Assembly (NCBI RefSeq): GCF_017368475.1
Contig: NZ_JAFNJE010000004.1
Location: forward strand, 1-64,000
DNA length: 64,000 nt
Reading direction: 5' to 3'
Source of the DNA: Alteromonas sp. 5E99-2
GTDB lineage: Bacteria; Pseudomonadota; Gammaproteobacteria; Enterobacterales; Alteromonadaceae
In this document: in pieces, positions 37,726 through 47,231 of the stretch
Layout: every line of letters begins with the position of its first letter
Numbering within the stretch: position 1 is the first letter of the stretch
Program-made: the position numbers and the translations under genes
Notes under the pieces: generated by a model
What the model was told of the DNA's origin: nothing
Database searches by the model: none
The model's input: only the letters and a program-made list of their open reading frames with translations

Positions 37726-39087
37726 TTGTCTTTAAACCAAGTAGATACCAGTTATACACAACAAGTAAAACAACTCGTTTCACATTATTTTGACCCTAAA
37801 AATGAAAAGGGTTCAGTTGTATCTGACGCAATGGCTTATTTTGCGAACAAAGATTCGAAAAACAAAGGATCGAAAAATAAAGAGTCAAAAAATGTCACTT
37901 TAAATAATTCAGAAAAATCACGCATTGCTAGGGTTTCATCTCTCAATAGCTTTATTTCCCAGTTATTATCGTTGACCGAAGGCGACTCTTTAGAAGAAAC
38001 TCAACATAATACGGCAAAATTCCTTGGCACCTTACTGCTAATTACAGACCACTCCGATAAGGATTTTGCTAAGCACCATCAAATACTAAAACCTATCTAT
38101 AAAGCAGCGCTATCATTACGACTTTGTGACGACCTGCTCAATCTCGGCAACGTTACACATCGCTATTTAGGTAAATACTCAGAAACCACGTCGCGCTATC
38201 AAACTGACAGCCATTGGGGTGAAAGATGGCGAAATGAACTTGCATTTCCGTTAGTAAAAGCTGCGTTATTACAAGATATTGGCTTGTATCACCCTGCATC
38301 AATCGACTTGCTACATGGCGATAACGATAAACTCAATGAATTTCGCCTATTAGACGAAGGTGAACGTAAAACACTGTTAAAGCTAAATTTAAAATACTCT
38401 TTAGATTACGTAGAAAACGCCATCGGCTTCTCTCCTTACCAAGCCAATAGTCACGAAGAAAAAGACATTAAAGAATTAATGGAACAAGAGGCGCTAGATT
38501 TCACCTTAGAAACCATTAAAGACGCAACAATTTTACAAAATCATATTGGTGATTTAATAAAAATACCTCAAATTTACGCATCCTTTGTGTTGTCGACGAA
38601 ATCTAATTACGACAAAAAAGACCTACCTAAAGGCTACATGATAATTGAGCAATTAATGAAAAATGGTACGCTGGAAAAGCGCATTGCAAATTGTTTTTTA
38701 CAAATGGTGGGTTATTTCCCTCAAGGTTTTGGTATTTCTTTTATCGCAAACGACGAGCACGGCAATTTAAAGTCAGACTATGAATTTGCAATTGTTAACC
38801 GCCTCTACCCTAAAACAGCTGCGGAACCAAGAGTACGATTAGTCACTAGGAATTTAACATTTATTCGCTCAAGCAAAGATTTAGTCATTTCCCGAGACGC
38901 TAATCTCTTTTTCCAAAGTAATCATAAGAAACTACTCACCATCAATAAAGAACGTTTGAACGAAATTTTATCAAACCTCACAGGCGGCCCAGAGGACAGA
39001 AACGTAAATAACCTAATTCCTAAACTATGGGAACCTTTTGATTATTTTAGTGAAAAGCAAAATCAAAACTTATGGAATGGAAAATAA
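37726..39087 (+). CDS. Degenerate HD-GYP-like protein
   Basis: 453 aa from a TTG with AGGAG six bases upstream. The middle has KAALLQDIGLYHPASIDLL, which aligns with the HD motif of HD-GYP domains but has Gln (Q183) for the catalytic His before D184. The end resembles the HD-GYP-associated C-terminal part: MVGYFPQGFGISF and PRVRLVTRN. With the metal ligand missing it is probably not an active c-di-GMP phosphodiesterase. A three-copy KxSKN repeat lies near residues 42-56. It shares a transcript with the patatin lipase and ends at a terminator. Confidence 0.65.
   Translation: MSLNQVDTSYTQQVKQLVSHYFDPKNEKGSVVSDAMAYFANKDSKNKGSKNKESKNVTLNNSEKSRIARVSSLNSFISQLLSLTEGDSLEETQHNTAKFLGTLLLITDHSDKDFAKHHQILKPIYKAALSLRLCDDLLNLGNVTHRYLGKYSETTSRYQTDSHWGERWRNELAFPLVKAALLQDIGLYHPASIDLLHGDNDKLNEFRLLDEGERKTLLKLNLKYSLDYVENAIGFSPYQANSHEEKDIKELMEQEALDFTLETIKDATILQNHIGDLIKIPQIYASFVLSTKSNYDKKDLPKGYMIIEQLMKNGTLEKRIANCFLQMVGYFPQGFGISFIANDEHGNLKSDYEFAIVNRLYPKTAAEPRVRLVTRNLTFIRSSKDLVISRDANLFFQSNHKKLLTINKERLNEILSNLTGGPEDRNVNNLIPKLWEPFDYFSEKQNQNLWNGK
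37849..37893 (+). repeat. Three 15-base in-frame repeats
   Basis: Three adjacent 15-base units encode KDSKN, KGSKN and KESKN in the HD-GYP-like gene. They form a lysine-rich linker and may vary in number between strains. Confidence 0.85.
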
Positions 39088-39112
39088 ACGCCTTAAATTA
39101 GGCGTCTTTTTT
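39088..39112 (+). terminator. Terminator after the HD-GYP-like gene
   Basis: Stem ACGCCT/AGGCGT with a six-base loop, then C and six T. It begins at the stop of the plus-strand gene and overlaps the last codons of the convergent minus-strand gene. Confidence 0.8.
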
Positions 39113-39556
39113 CGTTGTAGACGTCGTACTTTTAGCTCTTGTGGTACGAGGTTTTGCCGTAGTTGAACTTCTGGCTGCTCTTTTCCTAGGTGTAGCCTGA
39201 GTTGGCTTAGATTTAGTTTCAGCCGCTTTTTTAGCTGCAAGCTCAGCAACTAACTCTACTAAGCTATCGATTTTCACCGACAATTGCTCCAATTTAGCGT
39301 CTTTGGATGATAGCGAGTCAAAGCGGCTTTTAATAGGACTACACAATTTAAAAGACGTTAAGTTTTCTTTGAGTTGCTTTTCAACTGCACTCCCACGTTC
39401 CTGCAAAGATGAAAAGTGGTTTATGGAATCTTCTTTTACAGCAGTAAACGAGCGCTGTAGAAGACTAAAGGGCAGCATTGCTAAACCTATGCCAGCGTCT
39501 ACAAACTGTGAAATTGTTTGATTTGCGGCTGTATATTGTTTCTTATCAGTAGCCAT
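39098..39556 (-). CDS. Phasin-like protein with basic Ser/Thr/Lys-rich tail
   Basis: 152 aa. The N-terminal 80 residues are helical and amphipathic (QTISQFVDAGIGLAMLPFSL), the middle has a coiled-coil stretch (AKLEQLSVKIDSLVELVAELA), and the C-terminal 45 residues are low complexity with Lys, Arg, Thr and Ala (TPRKRAARSSTTAKPRTTRA), like the DNA-binding tail of PhaF-type phasins. A granule-associated or nucleoid-linking role is possible. It is separated from the neighbouring phasin gene by a terminator, so it has its own promoter. Confidence 0.65.
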   Translation of the reverse strand: MATDKKQYTAANQTISQFVDAGIGLAMLPFSLLQRSFTAVKEDSINHFSSLQERGSAVEKQLKENLTSFKLCSPIKSRFDSLSSKDAKLEQLSVKIDSLVELVAELAAKKAAETKSKPTQATPRKRAARSSTTAKPRTTRAKSTTSTTKKDA

Positions 39557-39593
39557 TTTATAACTCCCAAAATAAGCAACTTGAACTCGAGAT

Positions 39594-39626
39594 AAAAAAA
39601 TCTGCTGACTACAATCGTAATCAGCA
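39594..39626 (-). terminator. Terminator after the phasin gene
   Basis: On the minus strand TGCTGATTAC pairs with GTAGTCAGCA (one G-U pair) around a GATT loop and is followed by GA and seven T. It ends the transcript of the 118-aa phasin gene before the next phasin-like gene. Confidence 0.85.
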
Positions 39627-39646
39627 ATTAACGAAATTCATCTTGC

Positions 39647-40003
39647 TTACTTAGCAGCAGCTAACTTTGCAACGGCTTCCGTAAGTGCATCTACTTTCGC
39701 ATTTAGCTCTTCAATTTTGTCGTCGCTACTATCTGAATCAAGGCCTAATTTTTTACGCACATCGGCTACTCGAGTTTCTACTTCACCTGTTGTTTTTTTG
39801 ATTTTACCTTTGGCGTCAGACTCTAGGTTTTCGCCTTTCGCAACAAGATCATCAAAGAGCTTATTCGCTTCTGAGCTAATTTTCTCGTAACGACCTTGTG
39901 CTTCATCAACACTTTTACCGTACGCACCTAAACCTGCAAGCCAGATTTTACGTGCAAATTCTTCTGCGTTATTGACTGTTTCTTTAATGGTAGGTTTAGT
40001 CAT
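39647..40003 (-). CDS. Phasin-family (PhaF/PhaI-like) protein
   Basis: 118 aa. It has the PHA granule-associated protein pattern: ARKIWLAGLGAYGKSVDEAQGRYEKI, then a helical middle and a C-terminal coiled coil (IEELNAKVDALTEAVAKLA). Such proteins coat polyhydroxyalkanoate granules, but no PHA synthase or depolymerase gene is in the window, so it may coat other lipid inclusions or act as a general stress protein. It sits downstream of fadR on the same strand. Confidence 0.85.
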   Translation of the reverse strand: MTKPTIKETVNNAEEFARKIWLAGLGAYGKSVDEAQGRYEKISSEANKLFDDLVAKGENLESDAKGKIKKTTGEVETRVADVRKKLGLDSDSSDDKIEELNAKVDALTEAVAKLAAAK

Positions 40004-40093
40004 GGGGCTATCCTCTTAAACAAAATTCAAAAATAGTGTAAGAGGATAAATTAGAAAGCACATACTAATTATGAAAAATAACGTTAGGAAAAG

Positions 40094-40804
40094 TTAGTCG
40101 ACCAAATCTTTTGGCATGTTATCACGCAGTTCAGCCCAAACTTTACCACTTTCGATACCATAACTTCTTACCAGCAATGGTACTTTATCATGCTCCCCAT
40201 CGGCTGCGATTTGCAGTAATTTCTGATAGTAATCAATAGCGAGCTCTCGCGCTTGGGGGTTAGAAAAGAAGTAACCACCGATGCGGGAATATAACCCTCT
40301 AAAGCCATTCATCATTAATACGAACACATTGTTGTTCGACGCCAATGCTAAGTCGTGGTTAACTTGGTAGTCAAATTGTGCAAAAGCAACGCCTTCTTGC
40401 TCAACATTTTTATAGCGAGAGATAATTTCTATCGCTTTTTCAGGATTGTGGCGTATTGCACCTCGTATGAATACGGCGCTGAGGTTTGTTCTGGCTGCTA
40501 ACAAATTGTCGACAAGTTCTGGAATGCCGTCTTGATCTAGACGTGCAAGGGTTTCTAGAATATTTAAACCACAAGTCTCCCAAAAATTATTTACTTTCGT
40601 CGGTTTTCCATGCTGGATAGTTAGCCATCCATCTCTAGCTAAACGCTGAAGTACTTCTCGTAATGTTGTTCTGGTAACACCAATCAGTTCAGATAATTCA
40701 CGCTCTGCTGGTAATATAGTGCCTGGAGGAAAACGCCCGCTCCATATCGATTCGACAATATACTCTTCAGCAAAACCTGCTGGACTTTGTGCCTTATAAA
40801 TCAT
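40094..40804 (-). CDS. fadR: Fatty-acid metabolism regulator FadR
   Basis: 236 aa, the usual length. GntR-family DNA-binding domain: [42 protein letters not shown], then the FadR acyl-CoA-binding domain ([18 protein letters not shown]). In E. coli it represses beta-oxidation and activates fabA and fabB, relieved by acyl-CoA. It is divergent from nhaB as in E. coli. FadD and fabB in this window are likely targets, though I could not place clear FadR boxes. Confidence 0.96.
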   Translation of the reverse strand: MIYKAQSPAGFAEEYIVESIWSGRFPPGTILPAERELSELIGVTRTTLREVLQRLARDGWLTIQHGKPTKVNNFWETCGLNILETLARLDQDGIPELVDNLLAARTNLSAVFIRGAIRHNPEKAIEIISRYKNVEQEGVAFAQFDYQVNHDLALASNNNVFVLMMNGFRGLYSRIGGYFFSNPQARELAIDYYQKLLQIAADGEHDKVPLLVRSYGIESGKVWAELRDNMPKDLVD

Positions 40805-40982
40805 AGAAAATTTTTAAACTCATGGCTTGATGTTTTATTCAAACTGATTGTACCAGATGCATAGTCGTTAACAAACCGTTATTAGTTTCTAAAAATTCTC
40901 ATTGCTTTTCAGTATAAAAATAGAAACTTTTACGCTACTCTTAATTCAGTATTTTATGTTCATTGAAACAAAGGATTCTTCT

Positions 40983-42563
40983 GTGCAATCTAACATTATG
41001 TCCGCGGTTTATAAAAACTTTCTGGGCCATGCTCCCGATTGGTTCAAATTGACCATCATTGCATTTTTAGCGATTAACCCCTTGGTTTTTTATATAGACC
41101 ATTACGTTGCTGGTTGGCTATTGGTGATAGAGTTTATTTTCACTCTTGCAATGGCATTAAAATGTTACCCTCTGCAACCTGGAGGTTTGTTAATCATTGA
41201 AGCCTTGTTTATTGGAATGACATCCCCCGATCACGTATTACATGAAATAGAAGTGAATATTGAAGTACTGCTACTGCTCGTGTTTATGGTTGCAGGCATA
41301 TACTTCATGAAAGACTTACTGATGTTTTTGTTTACAAAATTAGTTATACAAGTCAAAAACAAAGTGGTTCTATCCGTTTCGTTTCTTTTTGCTTCTGCGT
41401 TTTTATCTGCTTTCTTAGATGCATTAACTGTCGTAGCGGTAATAATCAGTGTCGGCATGGGGTTTTACACCATTTATCATCGCGTAGCATCCGGCAAAGA
41501 GTTTACTGCCGACCACGATCACACTAGTGATGACAAAATTGGCGAAGACGATTTAGATAATTTCCGCGCTTTTCTACGTAACTTAATGATGCATTCTGCC
41601 GTAGGTACCGCGTTAGGTGGTGTAATGACTATGGTTGGAGAGCCACAAAATTTAATCATCGCTGACAAAGCCGGTTGGGATTTTGTAGAGTTCGTTATCC
41701 GAATGTCTCCGGTCACTATTCCAGTGCTGATTTGCGGAATTATCACAACGATAGTGTTAGAAAAAGTCAAACTGTTTTCTTATGGTGCCCAACTTCCTAT
41801 CAATGTCAGAGGAATACTGGTGGACTACGACAAGCATATGGACGCAGAACGCACAACCAGAGATAAAGCCAAGCTTGTTGCTCAGGCACTTATTGGTATT
41901 TGGCTTGTGGTTGGTTTAGCTACCCACATTGCCGCTGTAGGCCTTATTGGTTTGTCAGTTATTATTCTAGCCACCTCTATGAGCGGCGTAATTGAAGAGC
42001 ATGCATTAGGTAAAGCCTTCGAAGAAGCTCTTCCCTTTACTGCCCTACTGTGTGTATTTTTTGGTGTTGTGTCCGTTATTATTGACCAAGGCTTATTCCA
42101 GCCAGTGATTCAATGGGTACTTTCTTATGAAGGTAAAACACAACTTGTCTTGTTTTATCTAGCTAACGGCTTTTTATCCATGGTCAGTGACAACGTTTTT
42201 GTAGGCTCGGTTTACATCACAGAAGTGACTACAGCACTGCAAGAAGGCCATATAACTCGTGACCAATTCGATTTACTAGCAGTTGCTATCAATACTGGGA
42301 CTAATTTACCCAGCGTAGCCACACCAAACGGGCAAGCTGCTTTCTTGTTTTTGTTAACGTCTGCCATTGCGCCGTTATTACGCTTGTCATACGGGCGTAT
42401 GGTGTATATGGCCATACCTTACACTATCGTGCTGACTTTGGTTGGCTTAGCAGCAACCTATTTCAATCTATCAGATGCCACACAAATGCTTTACGATATG
42501 CATTTAATCGAGCATCACACTCTTTCTGATATGAGTGAGCATGCCACAGACTCAGGTCATTAG
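40983..42563 (+). CDS. nhaB: Na+/H+ antiporter NhaB
   Basis: About 526 aa from a GTG at 40983 with AAGGA seven bases upstream; this start places [18 protein letters not shown] as in E. coli NhaB. The frame is open back to 40902 but that extension is not conserved. About 12 transmembrane segments; family motifs [38 protein letters not shown] and [15 protein letters not shown]. It exports sodium in exchange for protons across the inner membrane. Dsb B follows after 24 bases, the same arrangement as in E. coli. Confidence 0.96.
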   Translation: MQSNIMSAVYKNFLGHAPDWFKLTIIAFLAINPLVFYIDHYVAGWLLVIEFIFTLAMALKCYPLQPGGLLIIEALFIGMTSPDHVLHEIEVNIEVLLLLVFMVAGIYFMKDLLMFLFTKLVIQVKNKVVLSVSFLFASAFLSAFLDALTVVAVIISVGMGFYTIYHRVASGKEFTADHDHTSDDKIGEDDLDNFRAFLRNLMMHSAVGTALGGVMTMVGEPQNLIIADKAGWDFVEFVIRMSPVTIPVLICGIITTIVLEKVKLFSYGAQLPINVRGILVDYDKHMDAERTTRDKAKLVAQALIGIWLVVGLATHIAAVGLIGLSVIILATSMSGVIEEHALGKAFEEALPFTALLCVFFGVVSVIIDQGLFQPVIQWVLSYEGKTQLVLFYLANGFLSMVSDNVFVGSVYITEVTTALQEGHITRDQFDLLAVAINTGTNLPSVATPNGQAAFLFLLTSAIAPLLRLSYGRMVYMAIPYTIVLTLVGLAATYFNLSDATQMLYDMHLIEHHTLSDMSEHATDSGH

Positions 42564-42587
42564 GCTATGAAGATGGCGTTGTTGTAA

Positions 42588-43103
42588 ATGAATAGAATAA
42601 GTCTTTGGTCCACAAAACGATCAGCTTGGCTATTGTTGTTTAGCTTATCATTGTCGCTAGAAATAGCGGCTTTGGTATTTCAACACGGGTTCGGTTTCGA
42701 ACCTTGTGTTATGTGTATTTATCAACGCAATGCCCTTTGGGGTATTGTGTTGGCAAGTACGGTAGTGCTGATATCGAATACACCCTGGACTCGGCTTTTC
42801 GGCTATGGGCTGTGGTTGTTATCGTCAGTATGGGGAGCGTTACTATCCTGGGAACATATCGATATTCTCACCGCAAGTAACCCCTTTTATATTGCGTGCG
42901 ATGCGATGCCAAACTTCCCTGCATTTTTACCTCTACATCAATGGCTTCCTTCTATGTTTGCCGCACCTGGGTTATGTAATGATGATAGCTGGCAGTTGTT
43001 AGGACTCACCATGCCTCATTGGCTATTGGGAATATTCAGTCTGTTTGCTTTAACTTGCGTTATTGTAGTGGTAAGTCGGCTTATGGATGCAAGGAAGCTG
43101 TGA
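42588..43103 (+). CDS. dsbB: Disulfide bond formation protein B
   Basis: 171 aa with four transmembrane segments. It reoxidises DsbA and passes electrons to quinone. The two redox pairs are visible: C40/C43 in PCVMC and C104/C130 in ACDAMP and GLC. It follows nhaB, and its stop overlaps the GTG start of the acetyltransferase gene by four bases. Confidence 0.95.
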   Translation: MNRISLWSTKRSAWLLLFSLSLSLEIAALVFQHGFGFEPCVMCIYQRNALWGIVLASTVVLISNTPWTRLFGYGLWLLSSVWGALLSWEHIDILTASNPFYIACDAMPNFPAFLPLHQWLPSMFAAPGLCNDDSWQLLGLTMPHWLLGIFSLFALTCVIVVVSRLMDARKL

Positions 43104-43651
43104 CGGACCTTTATGTCTTACCCGCAAAACTACCTGCTATCCACACACAACAAGGGCCTGTAACTTTAGAGCGAATTCATGTAAATCATGCCGAGATGTT
43201 GGCAAAAGCAGGCGCAGATTCAGCGGATCATGTTCATCAGTGGTTAGGAAAGGAGCTATGCCCAATCTCTTTGCGAGCTGCGGTAAAAGTAATAGCTGAT
43301 CTTGAAGAAAAGCGCATCCAAGGTTTTGGAATTTGCTATCTATTAATTTTTAATCAACAATGCCTTGGCCTAGGCATCATTAACTATATTCACCCTACCC
43401 ATAAAAATGCAAATTTAGGCTATTGGCTACACCCTGCTTCTGTTGGCCAAGGGCTCGCTTCAGCACTGTGTAAAAGTCTAACTAGGCTTGCATTTACCCA
43501 AATGGATTTAATGCGTTTAGAACTACTCATAGAACCCGCTAATTACGCTAGTATTGCTTTAGCTGAAAGGATTGGAGCATCCAAGGAAGGCCTATGTAAA
43601 AAGCGTTTATGGGGAACTAGAGATGCTTATTTGTATTCAATCGTCGCTTAG
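43100..43651 (+). CDS. GNAT-family N-acetyltransferase (RimJ/RimL type)
   Basis: About 183 aa. The GTG at 43100 overlaps the dsbB stop (GTGA) and is in the same frame as an ORF that starts earlier inside dsbB; the short form is preferred. The GNAT acetyl-CoA site is around NLGYWLHPASVGQGLASALCKSL, and NYASIALAERIGASKEG is the ribosomal-protein-acetylase-like end. Substrate unknown. Its 3' end overlaps the convergent ycgN-like gene by 15 bases. Confidence 0.87.
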   Translation: MTDLYVLPAKLPAIHTQQGPVTLERIHVNHAEMLAKAGADSADHVHQWLGKELCPISLRAAVKVIADLEEKRIQGFGICYLLIFNQQCLGLGIINYIHPTHKNANLGYWLHPASVGQGLASALCKSLTRLAFTQMDLMRLELLIEPANYASIALAERIGASKEGLCKKRLWGTRDAYLYSIVA

Positions 43652-44134
43652 CGGCCACATGACGATATAGTCTTCAAAATCCTCTAGCTCTACATCATTT
43701 TCGTTCACTGTTTTGTTACGTATAGATTGATTTGCTGCATGCATCGCAGATTTTTTGCCTTTATTGAGCAATGGATGCCACTTTGGTAAAGGCTTGTTTT
43801 CGTACAAACGGCGATAGGCACAACTAGGTGGCATGAAAAAGATATCTTTTAAATTCACTTTAGTTAATTTAACGCAATCTGGTACAAGCTTAGTGCGAGT
43901 TGTGTATTGAGTACAACCGCAAGTTTTGGTGTTTAAAAGGTTACACGCAATGTTAGTATAAACGATAGATTCCCCTTCATAAATCACATCAGTAGGCCTT
44001 CCTTCGTCTTGATTTTCATCATCGATAAACTTATGCAAACAACATTTTGCGCAGCCATCGCAAAGCGCTTCCCATTCGTCATTATTCATTTCTTGAAGTG
44101 TTTTATGTTCCCAAAAATTAACACTTAGAGACAT
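43637..44134 (-). CDS. ycgN: YcgN family cysteine-cluster protein
   Basis: 165 aa. Cysteines are arranged CDGCAKCC near residues 25-32 and then ACNLLNTKTCGC and PDCVKL, the UPF0260 pattern, which suggests a metal or Fe-S site; function unknown. It overlaps the end of the FAH-family gene upstream by ten bases and is last of the fadD-rnd-ycgL-mltB-ycgM-ycgN run. Confidence 0.92.
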   Translation of the reverse strand: MSLSVNFWEHKTLQEMNNDEWEALCDGCAKCCLHKFIDDENQDEGRPTDVIYEGESIVYTNIACNLLNTKTCGCTQYTTRTKLVPDCVKLTKVNLKDIFFMPPSCAYRRLYENKPLPKWHPLLNKGKKSAMHAANQSIRNKTVNENDVELEDFEDYIVMWPLSDD

Positions 44135-44799
44135 GTAACAACCTCAGTATTCACACAAATTTTGTTTTCTAATTTCATTGCAATGGAATCGCCAGAAAAC
44201 AAGGGAGCAACGCCTTTGGGAGTCCCCGTCAAAACGATATCGCCAGGTAATAAAGTGAAATGGCTTTTAATTTCATTGAGTAAGGTTTCAATATCAAAAA
44301 TCATGTTGGATGTATTGCCAGACTGTCTGGTTACACCGTTCACGTCTAGCTGAAAAGACAGGGTCGACATGGTATCTGGTGAGACCGGTATAAAAGAGGA
44401 AATAGGACAACTCCCATCGAAGGATTTGGACTTTTCCCACGGATGTCCTTTCTGTTTACACTTAGCTTGGATATCTCGTAAGGTTAGATCCAATGCCAAG
44501 CCCACGCCCCAAATTTGGCTCTCCACATCTAGAACCGTATGTCGATTGATCGTCTGTTTAACGAGTAATGCGACTTCAATTTCATTATGGCACTCTCCCT
44601 TATCGATAGGGATTTCAATAGGAAGAGAGGCATCAACCAGTGACGTATTCGGCTTCATAAACAGCATAGGCGAACGGGTTCTCGTCGACGCCATTTCTTG
44701 TATGTGCTCAGCGTAGTTTTGTCCCACACAGATAACCTTCCCCACAGGAAGGTCGATAGTATTGCCATCAATGTCTTGAAATGACTTAAACAATTTCAT
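44125..44799 (-). CDS. Fumarylacetoacetate hydrolase-family protein (YcgM-like)
   Basis: 224 aa. The FAH fold is shown by KVICVGQNYAEHI, the metal-binding HNEIEVALLV and LTGTPKGVAPL. Members hydrolyse or decarboxylate acyl-pyruvates and oxaloacetate; the E. coli YcgM homologue is close to this. It lies between the transglycosylase and ycgN genes with no gap before and a ten-base overlap after. Confidence 0.88.
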   Translation of the reverse strand: MKLFKSFQDIDGNTIDLPVGKVICVGQNYAEHIQEMASTRTRSPMLFMKPNTSLVDASLPIEIPIDKGECHNEIEVALLVKQTINRHTVLDVESQIWGVGLALDLTLRDIQAKCKQKGHPWEKSKSFDGSCPISSFIPVSPDTMSTLSFQLDVNGVTRQSGNTSNMIFDIETLLNEIKSHFTLLPGDIVLTGTPKGVAPLFSGDSIAMKLENKICVNTEVVTCL

Positions 44800-45786
44800 C
44801 TATAGGCCTTTTTTAATTCTTTCGCTTAAATATGACACGGATATGCCAAAATAGCTTGAACGATTCCAGCGCATGAGTGTTTGAAAGTTGTCATAAACCA
44901 AATAGTGCCTACCGGTTTCTCCATCGGGCATCAGTAGCCACGCCTTAATCGGCACATTGGGTAATGGTTGACCATCATAACGAGTAACATTGAATTCCCC
45001 CCATGTATGTATTGGTTTACTTAAGCGCTTATCTAAACCTACAATTGAAGAATCTGTCACCGCGCTAGCGTCTACTTGACGACCCCATGTGTATTCATCA
45101 TTCCAGCCGTGCTGTTTTAAAAAATTAGCAATTGAAGCTAATACGTCAGGTACTGAGTTCCAAATATCTTTTTTTCCGTCGTTATCATAATCAACGGCAT
45201 AAGCCAAAAAGTTAGTAGGCATAAATTGAGACTGCCCCATCGCTCCCGCCCAAGAACCATTGAATGCTTCTAGGTTGATATGGCCTTCTTGTAAAATAGT
45301 TAACGCCGCAAAAAATTGCGTTTTAAATAAGGTTTCTCTGCGTCCCTCAAACGCTAATGAAGCAAGCGAACTCAACACCGGGTGTTTGCCTTGAATTTTA
45401 CCAAAGTTGGATTCATTTCCCCACAATGCAACAATAAAACGCCCTTGAACTCCGAAATCTTGCTCAACCTGTTTTATTAGTTCTTTATGAGTTTGGTACA
45501 AAGATACCGCCTGTTCAACTTTCCAATCGGGCACCCGTGTAGACAAATAATCAGATAATGTAATACGTTTTTCCGGCTGGCTTTTGTCGGCTTTTACCAC
45601 AGTTGGCCGAAAGGCTATTGATGCCTTTGCTTGAGTTAAAATATCTTCACTGAAACCTTTTTCTTTTGCTTCTATAAATAACTGTTCCACGTAAAGAGCG
45701 AATTCGGCTTCGTTCTGGGCAAATACATTGCTTGAAAAAAGATAAAATGAAACGAAGCAAATCCAAAGCGTTACGCCTTTTTTCAT
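44800..45786 (-). CDS. Lytic murein transglycosylase (MltB/SltB family)
   Basis: About 328 aa from the ATG at 45784-45786, with AAGGAG seven bases upstream; the longer frame starts inside ycgL. A signal peptide ends near VFAQ, with no lipobox, so it is a soluble periplasmic form. Catalytic Glu: E125 in WGNESNFGKIQG; the GSWAGAMGQSQFMP motif follows. It cleaves glycan strands of peptidoglycan giving 1,6-anhydro ends. Confidence 0.92.
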   Translation of the reverse strand: MKKGVTLWICFVSFYLFSSNVFAQNEAEFALYVEQLFIEAKEKGFSEDILTQAKASIAFRPTVVKADKSQPEKRITLSDYLSTRVPDWKVEQAVSLYQTHKELIKQVEQDFGVQGRFIVALWGNESNFGKIQGKHPVLSSLASLAFEGRRETLFKTQFFAALTILQEGHINLEAFNGSWAGAMGQSQFMPTNFLAYAVDYDNDGKKDIWNSVPDVLASIANFLKQHGWNDEYTWGRQVDASAVTDSSIVGLDKRLSKPIHTWGEFNVTRYDGQPLPNVPIKAWLLMPDGETGRHYLVYDNFQTLMRWNRSSYFGISVSYLSERIKKGL

Positions 45787-45787
45787 T

Positions 45788-46090
45788 TTAAAACTCCTTT
45801 TTAGGAGGCATGGCATCAAGCCCTAAAGCACTGCGATGTTCATGCAGAAGATTCTCTTCTTTTTCTGGTAATTGTAAAAAATAGCCTTGTTCTTCAATTC
45901 CTTTAACAAGGTCGTGGTGAGATACCCTATTAAAGTTTTTCTCGTTGTTTAAAGGGAGCATCATCACCAACTCCGGCTTACCCAACTCCTGCATTAAACC
46001 TTCAGGGATGCGTTCGAAATGACCTTTTTTCTCGACAAACAAATAAACGCCGGTTTTACGGCGTGTTTTGTACACAACACAATATTTCAT
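45788..46090 (-). CDS. ycgL: YcgL family protein
   Basis: 100 aa of the small UPF0745 family (YcgL), of unknown function, starting MKYCVVYKTRRKTGVYLFVEKK. It sits between rnd and the transglycosylase gene with short gaps (7 bases after rnd), as in many gammaproteobacteria. Confidence 0.92.
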   Translation of the reverse strand: MKYCVVYKTRRKTGVYLFVEKKGHFERIPEGLMQELGKPELVMMLPLNNEKNFNRVSHHDLVKGIEEQGYFLQLPEKEENLLHEHRSALGLDAMPPKKEF

Positions 46091-46097
46091 TTTTAGC

Positions 46098-47231
46098 CTA
46101 CAAGTTTAATGCTTGAAGATGTGGCTGAAAAAGCGCTTTACGCCAGCCCGTCATTAGATCGGGAGTCAGCCCCTGTACTCTGTATTCATCAATAGACAGC
46201 CAGTGGTATTTTAGCACTTGGTGCAACTGCTTTTTAGAGCTTAAAATTTCTGTAGGGATACCCGTTTCAGACGAAATTTTGTCTAAAACAGTTTTCAAAC
46301 TTGCCATTGTCGCTTTATATTTTGAAAACTCAGACAAACGTTTTACTGGCTCAGGAATACTATTTTTATTATTCTCGGCGTCACTTAATGCTTGGTTAAC
46401 AATTTGTATAGCGTTGCCCCCCGTCATTCTAGCTTCTTGCGGAGTCAGTGCTGAGACCTTTGATAAAGCGGTTTTACTGGTTGGCATTACCATCGCAATG
46501 TTGACCATTGAGCCTTCTTTTAATACAAAGTTTAAAGCCATGTCACGAGCTCGTGCTCGTTCTAATCGCCACTTAGCTAAATATTTCAATGTTAAAAGAG
46601 ACTCTCCTCTCAATTTCCAATTATTTTTTATGAGTAAATAAGCAAATTCACTAGGAAAATGAGCGGCTTTTTTACTGGATAAGAGTTCTGCCTCTGACAA
46701 CACTATTCGCTTTTGTTCGTCAGATAACTGCGCTATTAGCTTTTCATAAATATCGTACAAATAAATAACGTCGTTTGCCGCATAAACCAATTGCTTTTCG
46801 CTTAATGGTCGAGCCAACCAATCAGTTCGTGACTCCCCTTTATCCAATTCAATACCAAGCATATTTTGCACAAGATTGGCATAGCCCACCGTTGCGCCTA
46901 AACCACATAACTGCGCTGCAAATTGAGTGTCGAAAAGTGGAGAAGGAAGTACATTAAAGGCAGTGTTAAATGCCTCTAAATCTTCAGAGCAGGCATGCAG
47001 TACCTTAATGCAATTTTGATTTGTCAGTAAGTCGATAAGAGGTTGATGATTGTCAATGCACGTTGGATCAATTAATGACACAGTATCGCCATCATTGAGT
47101 TGAACAAGCCCCAATTGCGGAGCCAAAGTTCGAGTGCGAACAAATTCCGTATCTAAAATGACAAAGTTTTTTTGTTGAGCGCGGTCACATACGCTTTTTA
47201 ACTCACTCGAACTTGTGATTAATTCAGTCAC
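46098..47231 (-). CDS. rnd: Ribonuclease D
   Basis: 377 aa. A 3'-5' exonuclease in tRNA and structured RNA end trimming. DEDDy exonuclease motifs: [11 protein letters not shown] (Exo I), [10 protein letters not shown] (Exo II) and [13 protein letters not shown] (Exo III); one HRDC-type helical domain is seen near [20 protein letters not shown]. It overlaps fadD by eight bases, as in E. coli where fadD and rnd are neighbours. Confidence 0.95.
   Translation of the reverse strand: MTELITSSSELKSVCDRAQQKNFVILDTEFVRTRTLAPQLGLVQLNDGDTVSLIDPTCIDNHQPLIDLLTNQNCIKVLHACSEDLEAFNTAFNVLPSPLFDTQFAAQLCGLGATVGYANLVQNMLGIELDKGESRTDWLARPLSEKQLVYAANDVIYLYDIYEKLIAQLSDEQKRIVLSEAELLSSKKAAHFPSEFAYLLIKNNWKLRGESLLTLKYLAKWRLERARARDMALNFVLKEGSMVNIAMVMPTSKTALSKVSALTPQEARMTGGNAIQIVNQALSDAENNKNSIPEPVKRLSEFSKYKATMASLKTVLDKISSETGIPTEILSSKKQLHQVLKYHWLSIDEYRVQGLTPDLMTGWRKALFQPHLQALNL

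Noticed and set aside
40805-40982. FadR box in the fadR-nhaB gap
   Set aside because: I found no clear TGGNNNNACC-like dyad; one weak partial match is not enough.
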